Shown here: one piece after another, positions 35,401 through 43,574 of the stretch
Layout: each line of letters begins with the position of its first letter
How positions within the stretch are numbered: the first letter of the stretch is position 1
Origin: Roseateles sp. YR242
GTDB lineage: Bacteria; Pseudomonadota; Gammaproteobacteria; Burkholderiales; Burkholderiaceae_C
NCBI RefSeq assembly: GCF_900109745.1
Contig: NZ_FOAV01000003.1
Coordinates: 186,001 to 250,000, forward strand
Reading direction: 5' to 3'
DNA: 64,000 nt
The notes under the pieces: generated by a model
Databases searched by the model: none
Seen by the model: only the letters and a program-made list of their open reading frames with translations
Told to the model about the DNA's origin: nothing
Program-made: the position numbers and the translations under genes

Positions 35401-35481
35401 GGAGCGCCGGGATCGGCCCCGGCCTCGGCACAGGCATCGGTCGGCCTGCATTCGCCAGCCCTCATTCCTGGCCAGGACTGA
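32431..35481 (+). CDS. DUF3857 transglutaminase-like membrane protein
   Basis: 1016 residues. A long Ala-rich N-terminal region with an export segment (about 70-95) is followed by a DUF3857 domain (about 165-330) and a transglutaminase-like domain with Cys443 (RFGDCKDKSLL), His486 (FDHAIVL) and Asp501 (YWLDPTR), a complete triad. The C-terminal part has hydrophobic segments near 787-810, 865-890 and 898-918. Such proteins are periplasmic, of unknown substrate, possibly peptidases or cross-linkers. A true start at one of the later Met codons (about residue 31 or 52) is possible, but the hidden Shine-Dalgarno at 32420 favours 32431. Confidence 0.88.
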   Translation: MTTIHNTAHQTGTCGDTTRPDAVNTTATARMVNTAEMAAREVPGRSLWARRSMAPWQPRGMLSLPGRPLARWLAPSLAVVVASLAAMVAPVAMAATAATTAPAARVAQPQDLRAADTPATPLKGDAGARSAPLPPLTPTPAWVESVTPDLTRTLPANERGVDYLLIDTQTRVTANDRHNYRHRADRIRTERGLDSTGQIEVSFNPGYQTLHLHQLRIHRNGKVLPWQQRARARWLDRETQLEQGIYDGTRTLSLTLDDLRVGDVLEYAYTVSGSNPVFGGRQFGGADLQYAASVGNQRIRLLMPAGREPAVTASTGVVAQRRTLAGGELEWLWEVRDSQALRMDSATPSWFYPYARLAWSEFQDWGAVARWAAPMYQPDAKPTAALQKELDALTAGFSTQEERIAAALRLVQERVRYLSVSIGAGSHAPRRPEQVLAQRFGDCKDKSLLTVALLRGLGVEAWVALVNTELRDHLGDEQPSAGAFDHAIVLARWQGHLYWLDPTRAPQRGTLDQLVQANFGRALVIDAATTSLTPIATAPASVNRREMDIDFDLSQGPAQPAAYQVTTRYFGAAAERMRNDYGSGEERLTRLQKLYLGYYARSFDNIRVAAPLEWQDDDRANRITVTEHYTIDKLWNLNRKGEPVDAILSTPDMDAYLQRPDLSERQHPLQRNHPEWLDMTVRARLPQSWRGLQKDSGERKVEDEQFSFRRSYALEDHTLTVTQHFASHRDYVDPEKMASYVQHLKDADEWSGYRLRWSQGRVGTTADTNSSADSSTAVSGNGNGRTGIAFALLTSGMLLGMLRLLRPPALVLKLRTERHPDPRAKRHSAPVRLASGRVSAIPLTIHAAAPPADDIVVGPGRDGWRGWFAGLVGFAFTMHALIGYLFWYLAKTADDKALLSISNWVYGLGAMALGALIVRWLEPHGRAWLQDWLGARLGGRAYEELLWRSGFRDTFPDAPVADETSSPAGVGVRPSVRPAEAGETSGATPGGAPGSAPASAQASVGLHSPALIPGQD

Positions 35482-35508
35482 CGCAGGCGTCCGCGCGGGC
35501 CTGGCGAG

Positions 35509-35550
35509 CCGATCGGGCCGATCGGGCCGAGCGGCCGAATGGCCGAATGG
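35509..35550 (+). repeat. Short tandem repeats (9 and 8 bp)
   Basis: CCGATCGGG twice (35509, 35518), CCGAGCGG (35527) and CCGAATGG twice (35535, 35543) in direct succession in the gap after the DUF3857 gene. Confidence 0.7.
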
Positions 35551-35576
35551 AATCGTTTCCAGCTGGAGGCCGACTC

Positions 35577-36254
35577 ATGGGCGTCTTGACTGTCCAGGAG
35601 TGCTCGATGTTCGCAATTTCATCCGGGGCCGGCGCCCTTGCCTCCATCTCAGAGGATGACCCGGCTTCCGACACCCACGCCACGGCTGCATCACCCGCAC
35701 TGGCCCCCCCGTCGCTGCCAGTCGAAATTCGGCAATGGGCGGCCACCTGGCAGGACCGGGCCCAAGCCTGTGCTCGTGCCGCACTGAGACAGCAGCCGCT
35801 TGAGGCGGCGATGCAGAATTGGTATGCGCACCTGGCCCAATTCACGGAGATGGTGAGAGAGCGGTGTGAGGCGGGCGACGGAAACGCCGGAAAGATGATC
35901 GCCGACTTTCCGGCGATCTCGGAGAGCGGCTACCGCATCCTCAAACGCGGGAATATGCCCGGTGCGATCCACTTCGTGAACGCGCGCACTGCGTTGATGC
36001 AGCGGCTGATCCGCAACGAATTCGCTGCGGAGCTGCAAGACATGATGAGAACGAAAAACGGGCACGCTCTGCGTGAGTTCAACCGGACCACTACCAGGCT
36101 TTGCAGTTGCGACGACGCTGGCTACGGCAACCAGCTACTCAAGCAAGCCAAGCAACAGCTCCACATCCAGGACCCTACCTCACGCCCTGGGCCGCCACCC
36201 AGGCCACCAACGCATCCATCGCGGGGCGAGCCTGCGCCGCGTGCACATCGTTGA
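35577..36254 (+). CDS. Hypothetical protein, 225 residues
   Basis: Not recognised. Soluble, mainly helical; a central part (about 45-170) with WQDRAQACARAALRQQ and FPAISESGYRILKRGN reads as a folded domain, with no signal peptide. Two in-frame starts each have an ideal ribosome site: GGAGG seven bases before 35577 and AGGAG six bases before 35607. The Pro-rich last 27 residues lie in an 80-base overlap with the convergent dacB gene, which is unusual and may mean a shifted or lost stop codon. G+C is slightly below its neighbours. Confidence 0.6.
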   Translation: MGVLTVQECSMFAISSGAGALASISEDDPASDTHATAASPALAPPSLPVEIRQWAATWQDRAQACARAALRQQPLEAAMQNWYAHLAQFTEMVRERCEAGDGNAGKMIADFPAISESGYRILKRGNMPGAIHFVNARTALMQRLIRNEFAAELQDMMRTKNGHALREFNRTTTRLCSCDDAGYGNQLLKQAKQQLHIQDPTSRPGPPPRPPTHPSRGEPAPRAHR

Positions 36255-37680
36255 CGATGGTCACCACCACCCAGAGCTGGCCGGAAGCGTCCGGCACATA
36301 GCCCGCCAGTGCCACCACGTCTCGAAGGGTTCCAGTCTTCAGGCGCGCGCGCCCTTGCGCTGGTGTGTCCTTGAAGCGACGTGCCAGCGTGCCGTCCACA
36401 CCGGCAACGGGCAGTGTGGCGAGCAGTTCCGGCCCATAAGGGCCGCGTTGCACCGCCTGCAACATCGCGGCCATCTGGGCGGCGCTGATGCGCTCGATGC
36501 GGGACAGCCCGGCGCCGTTTTCCAGCACCACGCCGTGCGGGTCCACCCCCTGTGTCACCAGCCAGTCCCTCACGCTGCGCTGCGCCGCGACCAGGGTGTC
36601 CTCACCCGGCTGCGCAGCGGCGGCGCCGAGGCGCTGGAAGATCAGCCGGGTTGTGGCGTTGTCGGAGGACTTCAGCACCGGGCGAAGCAGTTCCGCCAGA
36701 GGTCGGTCCTGGTGGCGCACCAGAACCCTCGCCGGCACGGGTGTCGCCCCTTCGCGGATCTCGCCGGTGAGGCTGCCGCCCAGGCTGGCCCATAGCTGGC
36801 GCAGGGCCTGGGCCGTGGTCCATTGGCGGTCCAGCAGATTGAGCGACTGCCGCACCTGGCAGTCGCGCGGGAAGCTGCCACGCATTTGCAGCCGGGCACC
36901 GTCGGTCGAGGATCCCGCCGGCAGGGACGCCTGCGGAATCTGCCAACCGTCTTCCCAATCGGTACAGCCACGGTCATTGAGGGTCAGGGGCTGAGTGTCG
37001 ATGTCCAGGCCCCCAAAGGCGGGGAACGGGCGGGCCTGCACCTGCTGGCCGTCTGAACGCAGATCAAAGCTCAGCAGGCTGCCGTTGAGGTTGAGCGCGT
37101 CCGGGATCACGTTGTAGGGGAACTCGGGCTGCTCGTCGAAGGCCGGTGCCCCCAATTCCGGGCGCGAGGGCCGGAACATCGACCGGTCCACCACCACACC
37201 ACCCGCCAGCTCCTGCACCCCGTGGCGCTCACGCAGGTCGCGCAGCATGAACCACAGGGCGGACCAGTCCAGGTCGGCATCGGCGCCGCCCTTGAGGTAG
37301 AGCGGCGTCAACAGGCGGCCATCCGGCGCCATGGTGGCAGGGGCCGCGCCAGGGTCGCCCGCCACCAGCAGCTCGGTCCGCCCGCGGCTGTTGGGGCCCA
37401 GCTGGTAGAGCGCCGCTGCTGCCGTGAGCAGCTTCATCGTCGAGGCGCCCTGCATGGGCTGGTCGGCGTTCAGGCGCAGGCCCTGTTGAGGCGCAGCCAA
37501 CGGGAAAGCAACCACCGCGAACGACGACGCTGGTACGCCGGACCGGCTGAACACCTCTGCCACCGGCGGCGGCAATTCCCGGGAGAGGCCGGCGCAACCC
37601 GACAAGGCCAGCACGGTGGCCCCGAACAGGGCTGAAAGGCCACGTGCAGGGCGTGGCGCGGTCGATCGAACAGCTTGCAT
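36175..37680 (-). CDS. dacB: D-alanyl-D-alanine carboxypeptidase/endopeptidase (PBP4, S13)
   Basis: 501-residue penicillin-binding protein of family S13 with a lipobox-like LSGC (Cys29). Active-site motifs are complete: S80-x-x-K83 (GASTMKLL), S339-D-N341 (KSSDNATT) and K448-T-G (LKTGTL). It removes terminal D-Ala and can cut DD-crosslinks in the periplasm, giving substrates to the LD-carboxypeptidase and DadA-like genes nearby. Start 37680 is chosen for the signal sequence; the open frame upstream is non-coding. It is divergent from the second TonB receptor, sharing a 251-base control region. Confidence 0.94.
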   Translation of the reverse strand: MQAVRSTAPRPARGLSALFGATVLALSGCAGLSRELPPPVAEVFSRSGVPASSFAVVAFPLAAPQQGLRLNADQPMQGASTMKLLTAAAALYQLGPNSRGRTELLVAGDPGAAPATMAPDGRLLTPLYLKGGADADLDWSALWFMLRDLRERHGVQELAGGVVVDRSMFRPSRPELGAPAFDEQPEFPYNVIPDALNLNGSLLSFDLRSDGQQVQARPFPAFGGLDIDTQPLTLNDRGCTDWEDGWQIPQASLPAGSSTDGARLQMRGSFPRDCQVRQSLNLLDRQWTTAQALRQLWASLGGSLTGEIREGATPVPARVLVRHQDRPLAELLRPVLKSSDNATTRLIFQRLGAAAAQPGEDTLVAAQRSVRDWLVTQGVDPHGVVLENGAGLSRIERISAAQMAAMLQAVQRGPYGPELLATLPVAGVDGTLARRFKDTPAQGRARLKTGTLRDVVALAGYVPDASGQLWVVVTIVNDVHAAQARPAMDALVAWVAAQGVR

Positions 37681-37712
37681 GAGGCTGGACTGTATCGGGG
37701 AGCGCCCTTCAC

Positions 37713-37736
37713 ATTCCGTCTGGTTATACACAGACG
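37713..37736. promoter_or_regulatory. Candidate operator between dacB and second TonB receptor
   Basis: Two overlapping signals: ATTCCGTCTGGTTAT (37713-37727), which aligns to the murQ element at 10 of 15 positions and keeps T-N11-A, and the dyad CGTCTG-GTTATACA-CAGACG (37717-37736) with perfect 6-base arms. Read leftwards, TATAAC at 37728-37723 could be the dacB -10 element, so a bound protein would block or modulate dacB. Confidence 0.4.
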
Positions 37737-37931
37737 ACAAGCATTCATCGTGGCGGACGCAACAAACTCGTGACGGTCCTATGACAGCCCGAGGGCCGTG
37801 TGCTTGATCATCAATCCCAGCTCGCAAGCCTGGAGGCGGGCGGCCAGGGCCGGCCGCACCGCCACGTCGTTGATGGCGCACCGAAGGTTCCGGAGAACCC
37901 CTGCGCTGGACTCGTTGACAAGGAGAATGTC

Positions 37932-40751
37932 GTGAAACTCAAGCCACTCGCTCGTTGCCTCGTGGTGGTGGGTCTGGGGGCGCATGTCGCCGTCTGGGCC
38001 CAGGAACAGGAGCAGCCGCAAAAGATCGAGCGGGTTGAAATCACCGGCTCCAGCATCAAGCGGCTCAAGGACGAAGGTGCCTTGCCGGTCCAGGTCATCA
38101 CCGACAAGGACCTGGCACGCAAGGGCATCACCAGCGCGGAGCAGATGCTGCGCCAACTGGGCGTGAACGGCACGGGGGCGGACAACGCGACCTCCAACAA
38201 CAACGTGTTCGGGGCGGATACCGACCGGCTGACCGGCGGCAGCGCCAATGCCAACCTGCGCGGCCTGGGCCCGGGCAGCACGCTGGTGCTGCTGAACGGC
38301 CGCCGGGTCTCGACCTCCGGCATGAGCGGTGGCGCGGTGGACCTGAATTCCATCCCCATGGCCGCCATCCAGCGCGTCGAAATCCTCAAGGACGGCGCCT
38401 CGGCCATCTACGGCACCGACGCCATCGGCGGCGTCATCAACTTCATCCTGAAGAAGGACTACCAGGGCGCGAGCGTCAGCATGGACGTGGCCTCGCCCTT
38501 CGAATCCGGTGGCGGCCAGCAACGCAAGGCGTCCATCACCGGCGGCTGGGGGTCGTTGGACAAGGACGGCTACAACATGATGGTCAGCCTGAGCCTGACC
38601 GACAACAGCATCCTGCGCGGCGCGGACCGCGACTGGGCCACCGGCTTCAACCCGGCGCTGGGCCTGTCGCCCAACTCTTCCAGCAGCCCGTTTGCCAACA
38701 TCATCTCCGGCACCGGCACGGCGCTGGGCAGCGGCTCGGCGGTGGCCGGCAGTGGCGACGCGGTGAAGTACACCCGCGTGAACCTGCTGAGCCTGCAAGG
38801 GGCGTGTGACCAGGTCACTGCCGGCGTGCAGTTCCAGCCGGGCCTGTGGACACCAGCCACGGCCAGCGCCGCCACCCAGGCCGCCAACAACGCCAGCGGC
38901 CGCTACCTGTGCAACACCGACTACGGCAGCCAGTTCATGCTGGCCGCGCCCAAAAAGGCCGAGAACCTGGTGGCGCGCAGTTCCTTCAAGGTGAACGACA
39001 ACACCGAGGCCTTTGTCGAGATCACCGCCTCACGCAACCGCGTGAAGGCCGAACTGACACCGGCGCAGTTCAGCACCTCCATCAGCTCCGGCACCGCCTA
39101 CCCGGTCAACGGCCCGTACTACCTCAACCTGAAGAACTACGGCGTTACCGACTTCGACCCCACCAAACCCATCGCCTACCGCTGGCGCGCCCAGGACTTC
39201 GGCAACCGGGTCATTGAGAACGTGGACGAGAACTCCCGCCTGCTGGCCGGCCTGGAAGGCGACCTGGGCGCCTACAGCTACAAGCTGGGCGCCTCCATCG
39301 CCGGTGCCAAGGGCTACTCCAACCTGATCGACGGTTATGTCTATACCGCCCCACTCGTCAACGCACTTAGCCAGGGCCTGATCAACCCGTGGGTGGCCCC
39401 GGGCCAGACACAGAGCAAGGAGGCGATGGCGCTGATCGATTCGATGAAGGCCCGCGGCCGGCTGCAAGGCGGCGAGACAACGCTGCAGCAGCTCGATGGC
39501 TCCATCAGCGGCGACCTGTTCCAGCTGCCTGCCGGCATGGTGCAGTTCGCCACCGGCGTGGACCTGCGCCGCGAGACCTATGAATTCGCGCCGGATGCGG
39601 ATGGCTTCAACTGCGTGTCCGGCCTCTCCACCGGCGCCACCGATGTGCTGCTGTGCCCCGGCAACACGGCCGTGCCCAAGGTCTCGCGCAACATCGGCGC
39701 GGTCTACGGTGAACTGGCCGTGCCGGTGATCAAGGGGCTGGACCTGCAACTGGCGCTGCGCCATGACCAGTACAGCAAGATCGGCGGCACCACCAATCCG
39801 AAGATCGGCTTCCGCTGGCAGCCGGCCCAGGTGGTGATGTTCCGCGGCTCCTACAACACCGGATTCAAGGCGCCGAGCTTCCAGCAGCTCAGCCCCAACG
39901 TGGCCCCGCGGGACTACACCGGCACCTGGAGCGACCCGGTGCGCTGCCCGTCGGACCCGACCCAGTGCGCCATCATCGGCCTGGACTACACGGACAGCGG
40001 CAACCCCGACCTGAAGCCGGAGAAGTCCAAGCAAGGCACGGTGGGCCTGGTGTTCTCGCCCTTTGCGGATTTCAACGCCTTTGCGGACTACTGGCGTGTG
40101 GACCTGGACCAGCGCATTCGCAAGCTGACGGTCGCCGACGTGCTCAACAACTACGACCTCTTCTCCGGCCGCATCCAGCGTGACGCCAGCGGCAATGCCG
40201 TGCTGGTGGAAGCGGGCTGGATCAACGCGGCGGACAGCACCACGCGCGGCATCGACTGGGGCGCGAGTTATCAGTTCAAGCATTCCACAGGCACCTGGCT
40301 GGCCAATATCAATGGCACGCACATGCTGACCGCCAAGGAACGCACCTTCTATGGCCAGGCACTGGTGGACCAGGTCGGCAAATTCAACACTCGCACGCTC
40401 TACCTGCGGGACAAGTTCAATGCCGACATCACCTGGTCCCGCGATGCGTGGAGCGCCACCTTCAGCACCATCTACAAGTCGGGCTACGCTGACCAGGACA
40501 TGAGTGCCAAGGGCGTGCTGCCGGCCACGGCCAACACGCGGGTGGCCAGCTACACGACCTTCGACCTGTTCGGCACGTACAGCGGCTTCAAGAACACGAC
40601 GCTGACCGTGGGCATCCGCAACCTGTTCGACCGCGACCCGTCCTTCACCCACCATGACGTGGATGACGTGGCCGGCGCCGGCTGGGATCCGCGCGTGGCG
40701 GACCCGTTCGGGCGGACGCTGGCGGTGTCGGTGAAGTACGACTTCAAGTGA
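37932..40751 (+). CDS. TonB-dependent outer-membrane receptor (second)
   Basis: 939-residue receptor. GTG 37932 is taken as start because AAGGAG lies six bases upstream and a signal peptide (about 1-23, ending VAVWAQ) follows. Plug-domain features: IERVEITGSSIKR (TonB-box region), LPVQVITDKDLARKG, LRGLGPGSTLVLLNGRRVS and GTDAIGGVINFILKKDY. The barrel ends VSVKYDFK with the usual near-terminal Phe. This type, with the ITGSSIKR lead, is common in proteobacterial polymer and peptide uptake loci. Lying between dacB and an LD-carboxypeptidase gene it probably imports peptides or cell-wall fragments. Stop overlaps the convergent gene by 8 bases. Confidence 0.92.
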   Translation: MKLKPLARCLVVVGLGAHVAVWAQEQEQPQKIERVEITGSSIKRLKDEGALPVQVITDKDLARKGITSAEQMLRQLGVNGTGADNATSNNNVFGADTDRLTGGSANANLRGLGPGSTLVLLNGRRVSTSGMSGGAVDLNSIPMAAIQRVEILKDGASAIYGTDAIGGVINFILKKDYQGASVSMDVASPFESGGGQQRKASITGGWGSLDKDGYNMMVSLSLTDNSILRGADRDWATGFNPALGLSPNSSSSPFANIISGTGTALGSGSAVAGSGDAVKYTRVNLLSLQGACDQVTAGVQFQPGLWTPATASAATQAANNASGRYLCNTDYGSQFMLAAPKKAENLVARSSFKVNDNTEAFVEITASRNRVKAELTPAQFSTSISSGTAYPVNGPYYLNLKNYGVTDFDPTKPIAYRWRAQDFGNRVIENVDENSRLLAGLEGDLGAYSYKLGASIAGAKGYSNLIDGYVYTAPLVNALSQGLINPWVAPGQTQSKEAMALIDSMKARGRLQGGETTLQQLDGSISGDLFQLPAGMVQFATGVDLRRETYEFAPDADGFNCVSGLSTGATDVLLCPGNTAVPKVSRNIGAVYGELAVPVIKGLDLQLALRHDQYSKIGGTTNPKIGFRWQPAQVVMFRGSYNTGFKAPSFQQLSPNVAPRDYTGTWSDPVRCPSDPTQCAIIGLDYTDSGNPDLKPEKSKQGTVGLVFSPFADFNAFADYWRVDLDQRIRKLTVADVLNNYDLFSGRIQRDASGNAVLVEAGWINAADSTTRGIDWGASYQFKHSTGTWLANINGTHMLTAKERTFYGQALVDQVGKFNTRTLYLRDKFNADITWSRDAWSATFSTIYKSGYADQDMSAKGVLPATANTRVASYTTFDLFGTYSGFKNTTLTVGIRNLFDRDPSFTHHDVDDVAGAGWDPRVADPFGRTLAVSVKYDFK

Positions 40752-41661
40752 GCTGAAGGGCTGTCAGCGACCGGGCGCCTGGGTCGAGCCTGACCCGGGC
40801 GCCGAGCGGCAACGGCAGATGGGGCGTGGCATGGCCGGCGGGCCAGCCCGCGAGGACGGGGCAGCCCAGCGGGTGCAGATAGTCCGCCATCACGTCGTGC
40901 GGCGGGTCCGCTTCGCTGAAATTGCCCAGCACCACGCCGGCCAGTTCGGCCAGGTGACCGCCAAGGCGAAGCTGGCAGAGCAGGCGGTCCACCTTGTAGG
41001 GGTCTTCGCCGACATCCTCCAGGAAGAGCACCGCTCCCCGCAGGTCCGGCATGAAGGGTGTGCCCATGAGGGCGACCAGCACCGCGAGGTTGCCGCCGGC
41101 CAGGACGCCCGCTACCGCAGGGCCTGGGCGATCCAGCGGATGGGGCGGCACCGCCGGCCCCAACGGTTGACCGGCTCGCAAACCGCCGTGCAGGCGCGCC
41201 GCCAGCGCCAGCGCGTCGGACCAACCCGCCTCGCCACGATGCCAGTCGGAAGCCGGCATCGGCGCATGCCAGCCAGCGTGGCCCAGCGACTGCCGCACGG
41301 CATGCAGCGCCGTCAGGTCGCTGTAGCCGATCAAGGGCTTGGTGCTTTGGCGCAGCAGGGTCATGTCCAGTTGGTCGAGCAGCCGCATGCAGCCATAACC
41401 GCCGCGCACGCCGATCACCGCATCCACCGCCGGATCGGCAAAGGCTGCGTGCAGGTCCTGCAGCCGCTGCGCATCGCCGGCCGCCAGATGGCCGAGGGCT
41501 GCCGGACCCTGGCAACCGGGAAAGATCTTCGCCCGAAATCCCAGCCGCTCGATCATCGGTACCACCAGCGGCAGGGTGCCCTCACGCGGCGGCCCTGCAG
41601 GGGCCACCACCCCCAGGCATGCGCCGGTCGGGAGCGGCGGGAGGATCCAGTCGTTTGTCAT
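40744..41661 (-). CDS. LD-carboxypeptidase (S66), cytoplasmic LdcA-like
   Basis: 305-residue serine peptidase cleaving the m-DAP-D-Ala bond of recycled tetrapeptides. Catalytic Ser114 (IGYSDLTAL), E215 (VLFLEDVGEDPYK) and H277 (AGHATPHLPLPLG) are present. No signal peptide, in contrast to the exported homologue at 31219. Start 41661 follows AAGGA at good spacing; an upstream ATG would add 17 residues. Part of a leftward pair with the D-amino acid dehydrogenase gene across a repeat-filled gap. Confidence 0.94.
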   Translation of the reverse strand: MTNDWILPPLPTGACLGVVAPAGPPREGTLPLVVPMIERLGFRAKIFPGCQGPAALGHLAAGDAQRLQDLHAAFADPAVDAVIGVRGGYGCMRLLDQLDMTLLRQSTKPLIGYSDLTALHAVRQSLGHAGWHAPMPASDWHRGEAGWSDALALAARLHGGLRAGQPLGPAVPPHPLDRPGPAVAGVLAGGNLAVLVALMGTPFMPDLRGAVLFLEDVGEDPYKVDRLLCQLRLGGHLAELAGVVLGNFSEADPPHDVMADYLHPLGCPVLAGWPAGHATPHLPLPLGARVRLDPGARSLTALQLT

Positions 41662-41848
41662 CAGGGGTCCTTGGCTATCCAGGGCGGCTGTGTCGGCGCC
41701 GATGGCAGGCACAACGATAGCGGCTCCACGGGGTCGCGCCTGCTGGCGCGGGCCGCTATGGCGCTCACCACCCGTTGAACGGCTCGCGCAGGAAGGTTGG
41801 CTAGAAAGTGAGGCAGAAAGGTGGCGCAGGAAGGTCGGTCAGGTAAGT

Positions 41849-41920
41849 CGCTCTGGAGGCCGCTCTGGAGGCCGTTGAAGCAGCCGTTCAAGCAGCCGTT
41901 CAGTTAACCGCTCAGGCAGC
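41849..41920 (+). repeat. Six 12-bp degenerate tandem repeats
   Basis: Units at 41849, 41861 (both CGCTCTGGAGGC), 41873 (CGTTGAAGCAGC), 41885 (CGTTCAAGCAGC), 41897 (CGTTCAGTTAAC) and 41909 (CGCTCAGGCAGC). More decayed AGGAAGGT-like copies reach back to about 41788. The array runs into the last codons of the dehydrogenase gene, so it may have grown from its 3' end. Confidence 0.75.
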
Positions 41921-43162
41921 CCGGAGCGCCAGCCCATCCAGATCCAGTGGGCTGGGCCGGCCGGAAATCAGGTCAGCCAGGATGCGGGCCGAGCCAAAGG
42001 AGAAGGTGAACCCCAGCGCGCCATGGCCCACGTTAAGCCAGAGGCCGGTCAGCGGCGTGGCCCCCAGCATGGGAGCGCCGCTGGGCGTGGCGGGGCGCAG
42101 GCCTGCCCACGGCACCGCCTGCGAATAATCCGCGGCCTTGGGGAAGCTGGCCAACACATTGCGGTGCAGCGCCGCCAGGCGGGACGGATCCAGCGAGGTG
42201 TCCTCGCCCACCAGGTCCACCATGGCCGCCACGCGCAGTTGCTGGCCGATGCGGGCGTAGAGGGTCTTGCGTTCGAAGTCGGTGACGCTGACAGCCGGCG
42301 GGCGATGTTGCCCGCCGATGGGCGCCGACAAGCTGTAGCCCTTGAGCGGATACAGCGGCAACCGGATGCCCAGCGGCGCCGCCAGCGCGGCGCTCTGCAG
42401 GCCGGCCGCCAGTACGAAACCGTCGGCCGCCAGCTCGCCCTCGGTGCTGCGCAGCGCCACCACTCGGCCATGCTCTTCCACAAAGCCCAGCGCATGGGCA
42501 TGGACCCAGCCTCGGAAGTTGGGGTGCTGCTCCAGTCGACGGCCCAGTTGGAGGCACATGGCATGGCAATCCGCCACCGCCTCACCGGCTGTGAAGATGC
42601 CACCGGCCAGCCAAGGTTCGCCACAGTCGCCCAAGGCGGGTTCCAGCGCCAGGCATTCGTCGCGAGACATGGCCCGTTCCGGCCCCTTGGGGTCTGACTG
42701 CCGTGCGGCGCGTTCAAACGCCGCCGGCTTGCGATAGACCACCAGCTTGCCTGGGGTCCGCAGTTCGATGGCGTTGAGTGCCGCCTCCCGTTGCAGCTCC
42801 AGGAAACACCGCTGGCTGAACGCGCCCAGCGCCAGCAGCCGGGCGGTGGTGCGGCGATTGGTGGAGGCCTTGCAGTGCGCCAGGAAGGCCCCCAGCCAGC
42901 GCCACTGCGCCAGGGTGCCGTCTGGCCGCAAACGCAGCGGCCCGTCGCGGTCCAACAGCCAGCCCAGGGCCTTGAGCGGCACGCCGGCATCGGCCAGCGG
43001 CGACACATAGCGGTAGCTGAGCTGACCCCCATTGGCGCGGCTGGCCCCTTGCGCCAACGCGGCGGCGCGCTCCACCAGGGTGACCCGGTGGCCGGCCTGC
43101 ACCAGGGCCCATGCCGTGGTCAGGCCCACGACACCGCCACCGATCACAACAAGCTGTTTCAT
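41912..43162 (-). CDS. dadA: D-amino acid dehydrogenase, DadA type
   Basis: 416-residue FAD-dependent oxidoreductase of the DAO family. The Rossmann motif VVIGGGVVGLTTAWALVQAG begins at residue 5, and the conserved WAGLRPATPSGAPMLG and NVGHGALGFTFSFGSA segments close the FAD site. It oxidises D-Ala and other D-amino acids to 2-oxo acids, feeding electrons to the respiratory chain at the inner membrane. Start 43162 places the Rossmann fold at the N-terminus; upstream residues are non-coding. Next to carboxypeptidase and dipeptidase genes that release D-Ala it offers the catabolic end of that path. Usual dadX partner is absent; the racemase is at 54563. Confidence 0.92.
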   Translation of the reverse strand: MKQLVVIGGGVVGLTTAWALVQAGHRVTLVERAAALAQGASRANGGQLSYRYVSPLADAGVPLKALGWLLDRDGPLRLRPDGTLAQWRWLGAFLAHCKASTNRRTTARLLALGAFSQRCFLELQREAALNAIELRTPGKLVVYRKPAAFERAARQSDPKGPERAMSRDECLALEPALGDCGEPWLAGGIFTAGEAVADCHAMCLQLGRRLEQHPNFRGWVHAHALGFVEEHGRVVALRSTEGELAADGFVLAAGLQSAALAAPLGIRLPLYPLKGYSLSAPIGGQHRPPAVSVTDFERKTLYARIGQQLRVAAMVDLVGEDTSLDPSRLAALHRNVLASFPKAADYSQAVPWAGLRPATPSGAPMLGATPLTGLWLNVGHGALGFTFSFGSARILADLISGRPSPLDLDGLALRAA

Positions 43163-43574
43163 CCCCTGTGGACGTTTTTTGAACTGTCTCGCAGAGTACG
43201 GAGTTGGCGCGGCGGCGACCAATGAAAGCCGTGTCGCCACCCATAACTGAGGCCTATGTATCGACTCTCGATCTTCTCGATGTGCTTCCCATCGGGCATG
43301 CGGCCAAGGGACTGCATGTGTTTGTAGAACGTGGTTCCCGTTTAATCGGAAACGAGCTGGTCCTCAAACCACTGAGTCCCACTCGAAGCACATGAAGCGT
43401 TGGGCGGGCGAAGCAACAGCAATCGCGACGCGATCAGTTGGCCCAGGCACGAGTAACGAGTTCCCATCTGCGCGACCCCTTACAGGATGTGGGGTGTCGC
43501 ACTTCAAACTTGGGCCCGACACTTCTCCTTCCTCACGTTCAGCGAGGGTGGACCATAGCCAAAACCGATGGAGG
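43163..43574. other. Gene-free edge of lower-G+C island
   Basis: 412 bases without a supportable gene. Base composition drops from the 43200s rightwards. Short open frames on both strands show no recognisable domain, ribosome site or membrane segment. No tRNA or direct repeat that could mark an integration site was seen. Confidence 0.55.

Noticed and set aside
32836-35451. 871-codon open frame on the minus strand
   Set aside because: Antisense to the DUF3857 gene whose domains and triad are clear; composition typical of a shadow frame.
39030-40655. 541-codon minus-strand frame
   Set aside because: Antisense to the second TonB receptor; no ribosome site or recognisable domain.
41788-41920. 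Possible CRISPR-like array
   Set aside because: Repeats are 12 bp, contiguous without spacers and degenerate; no cas genes nearby.
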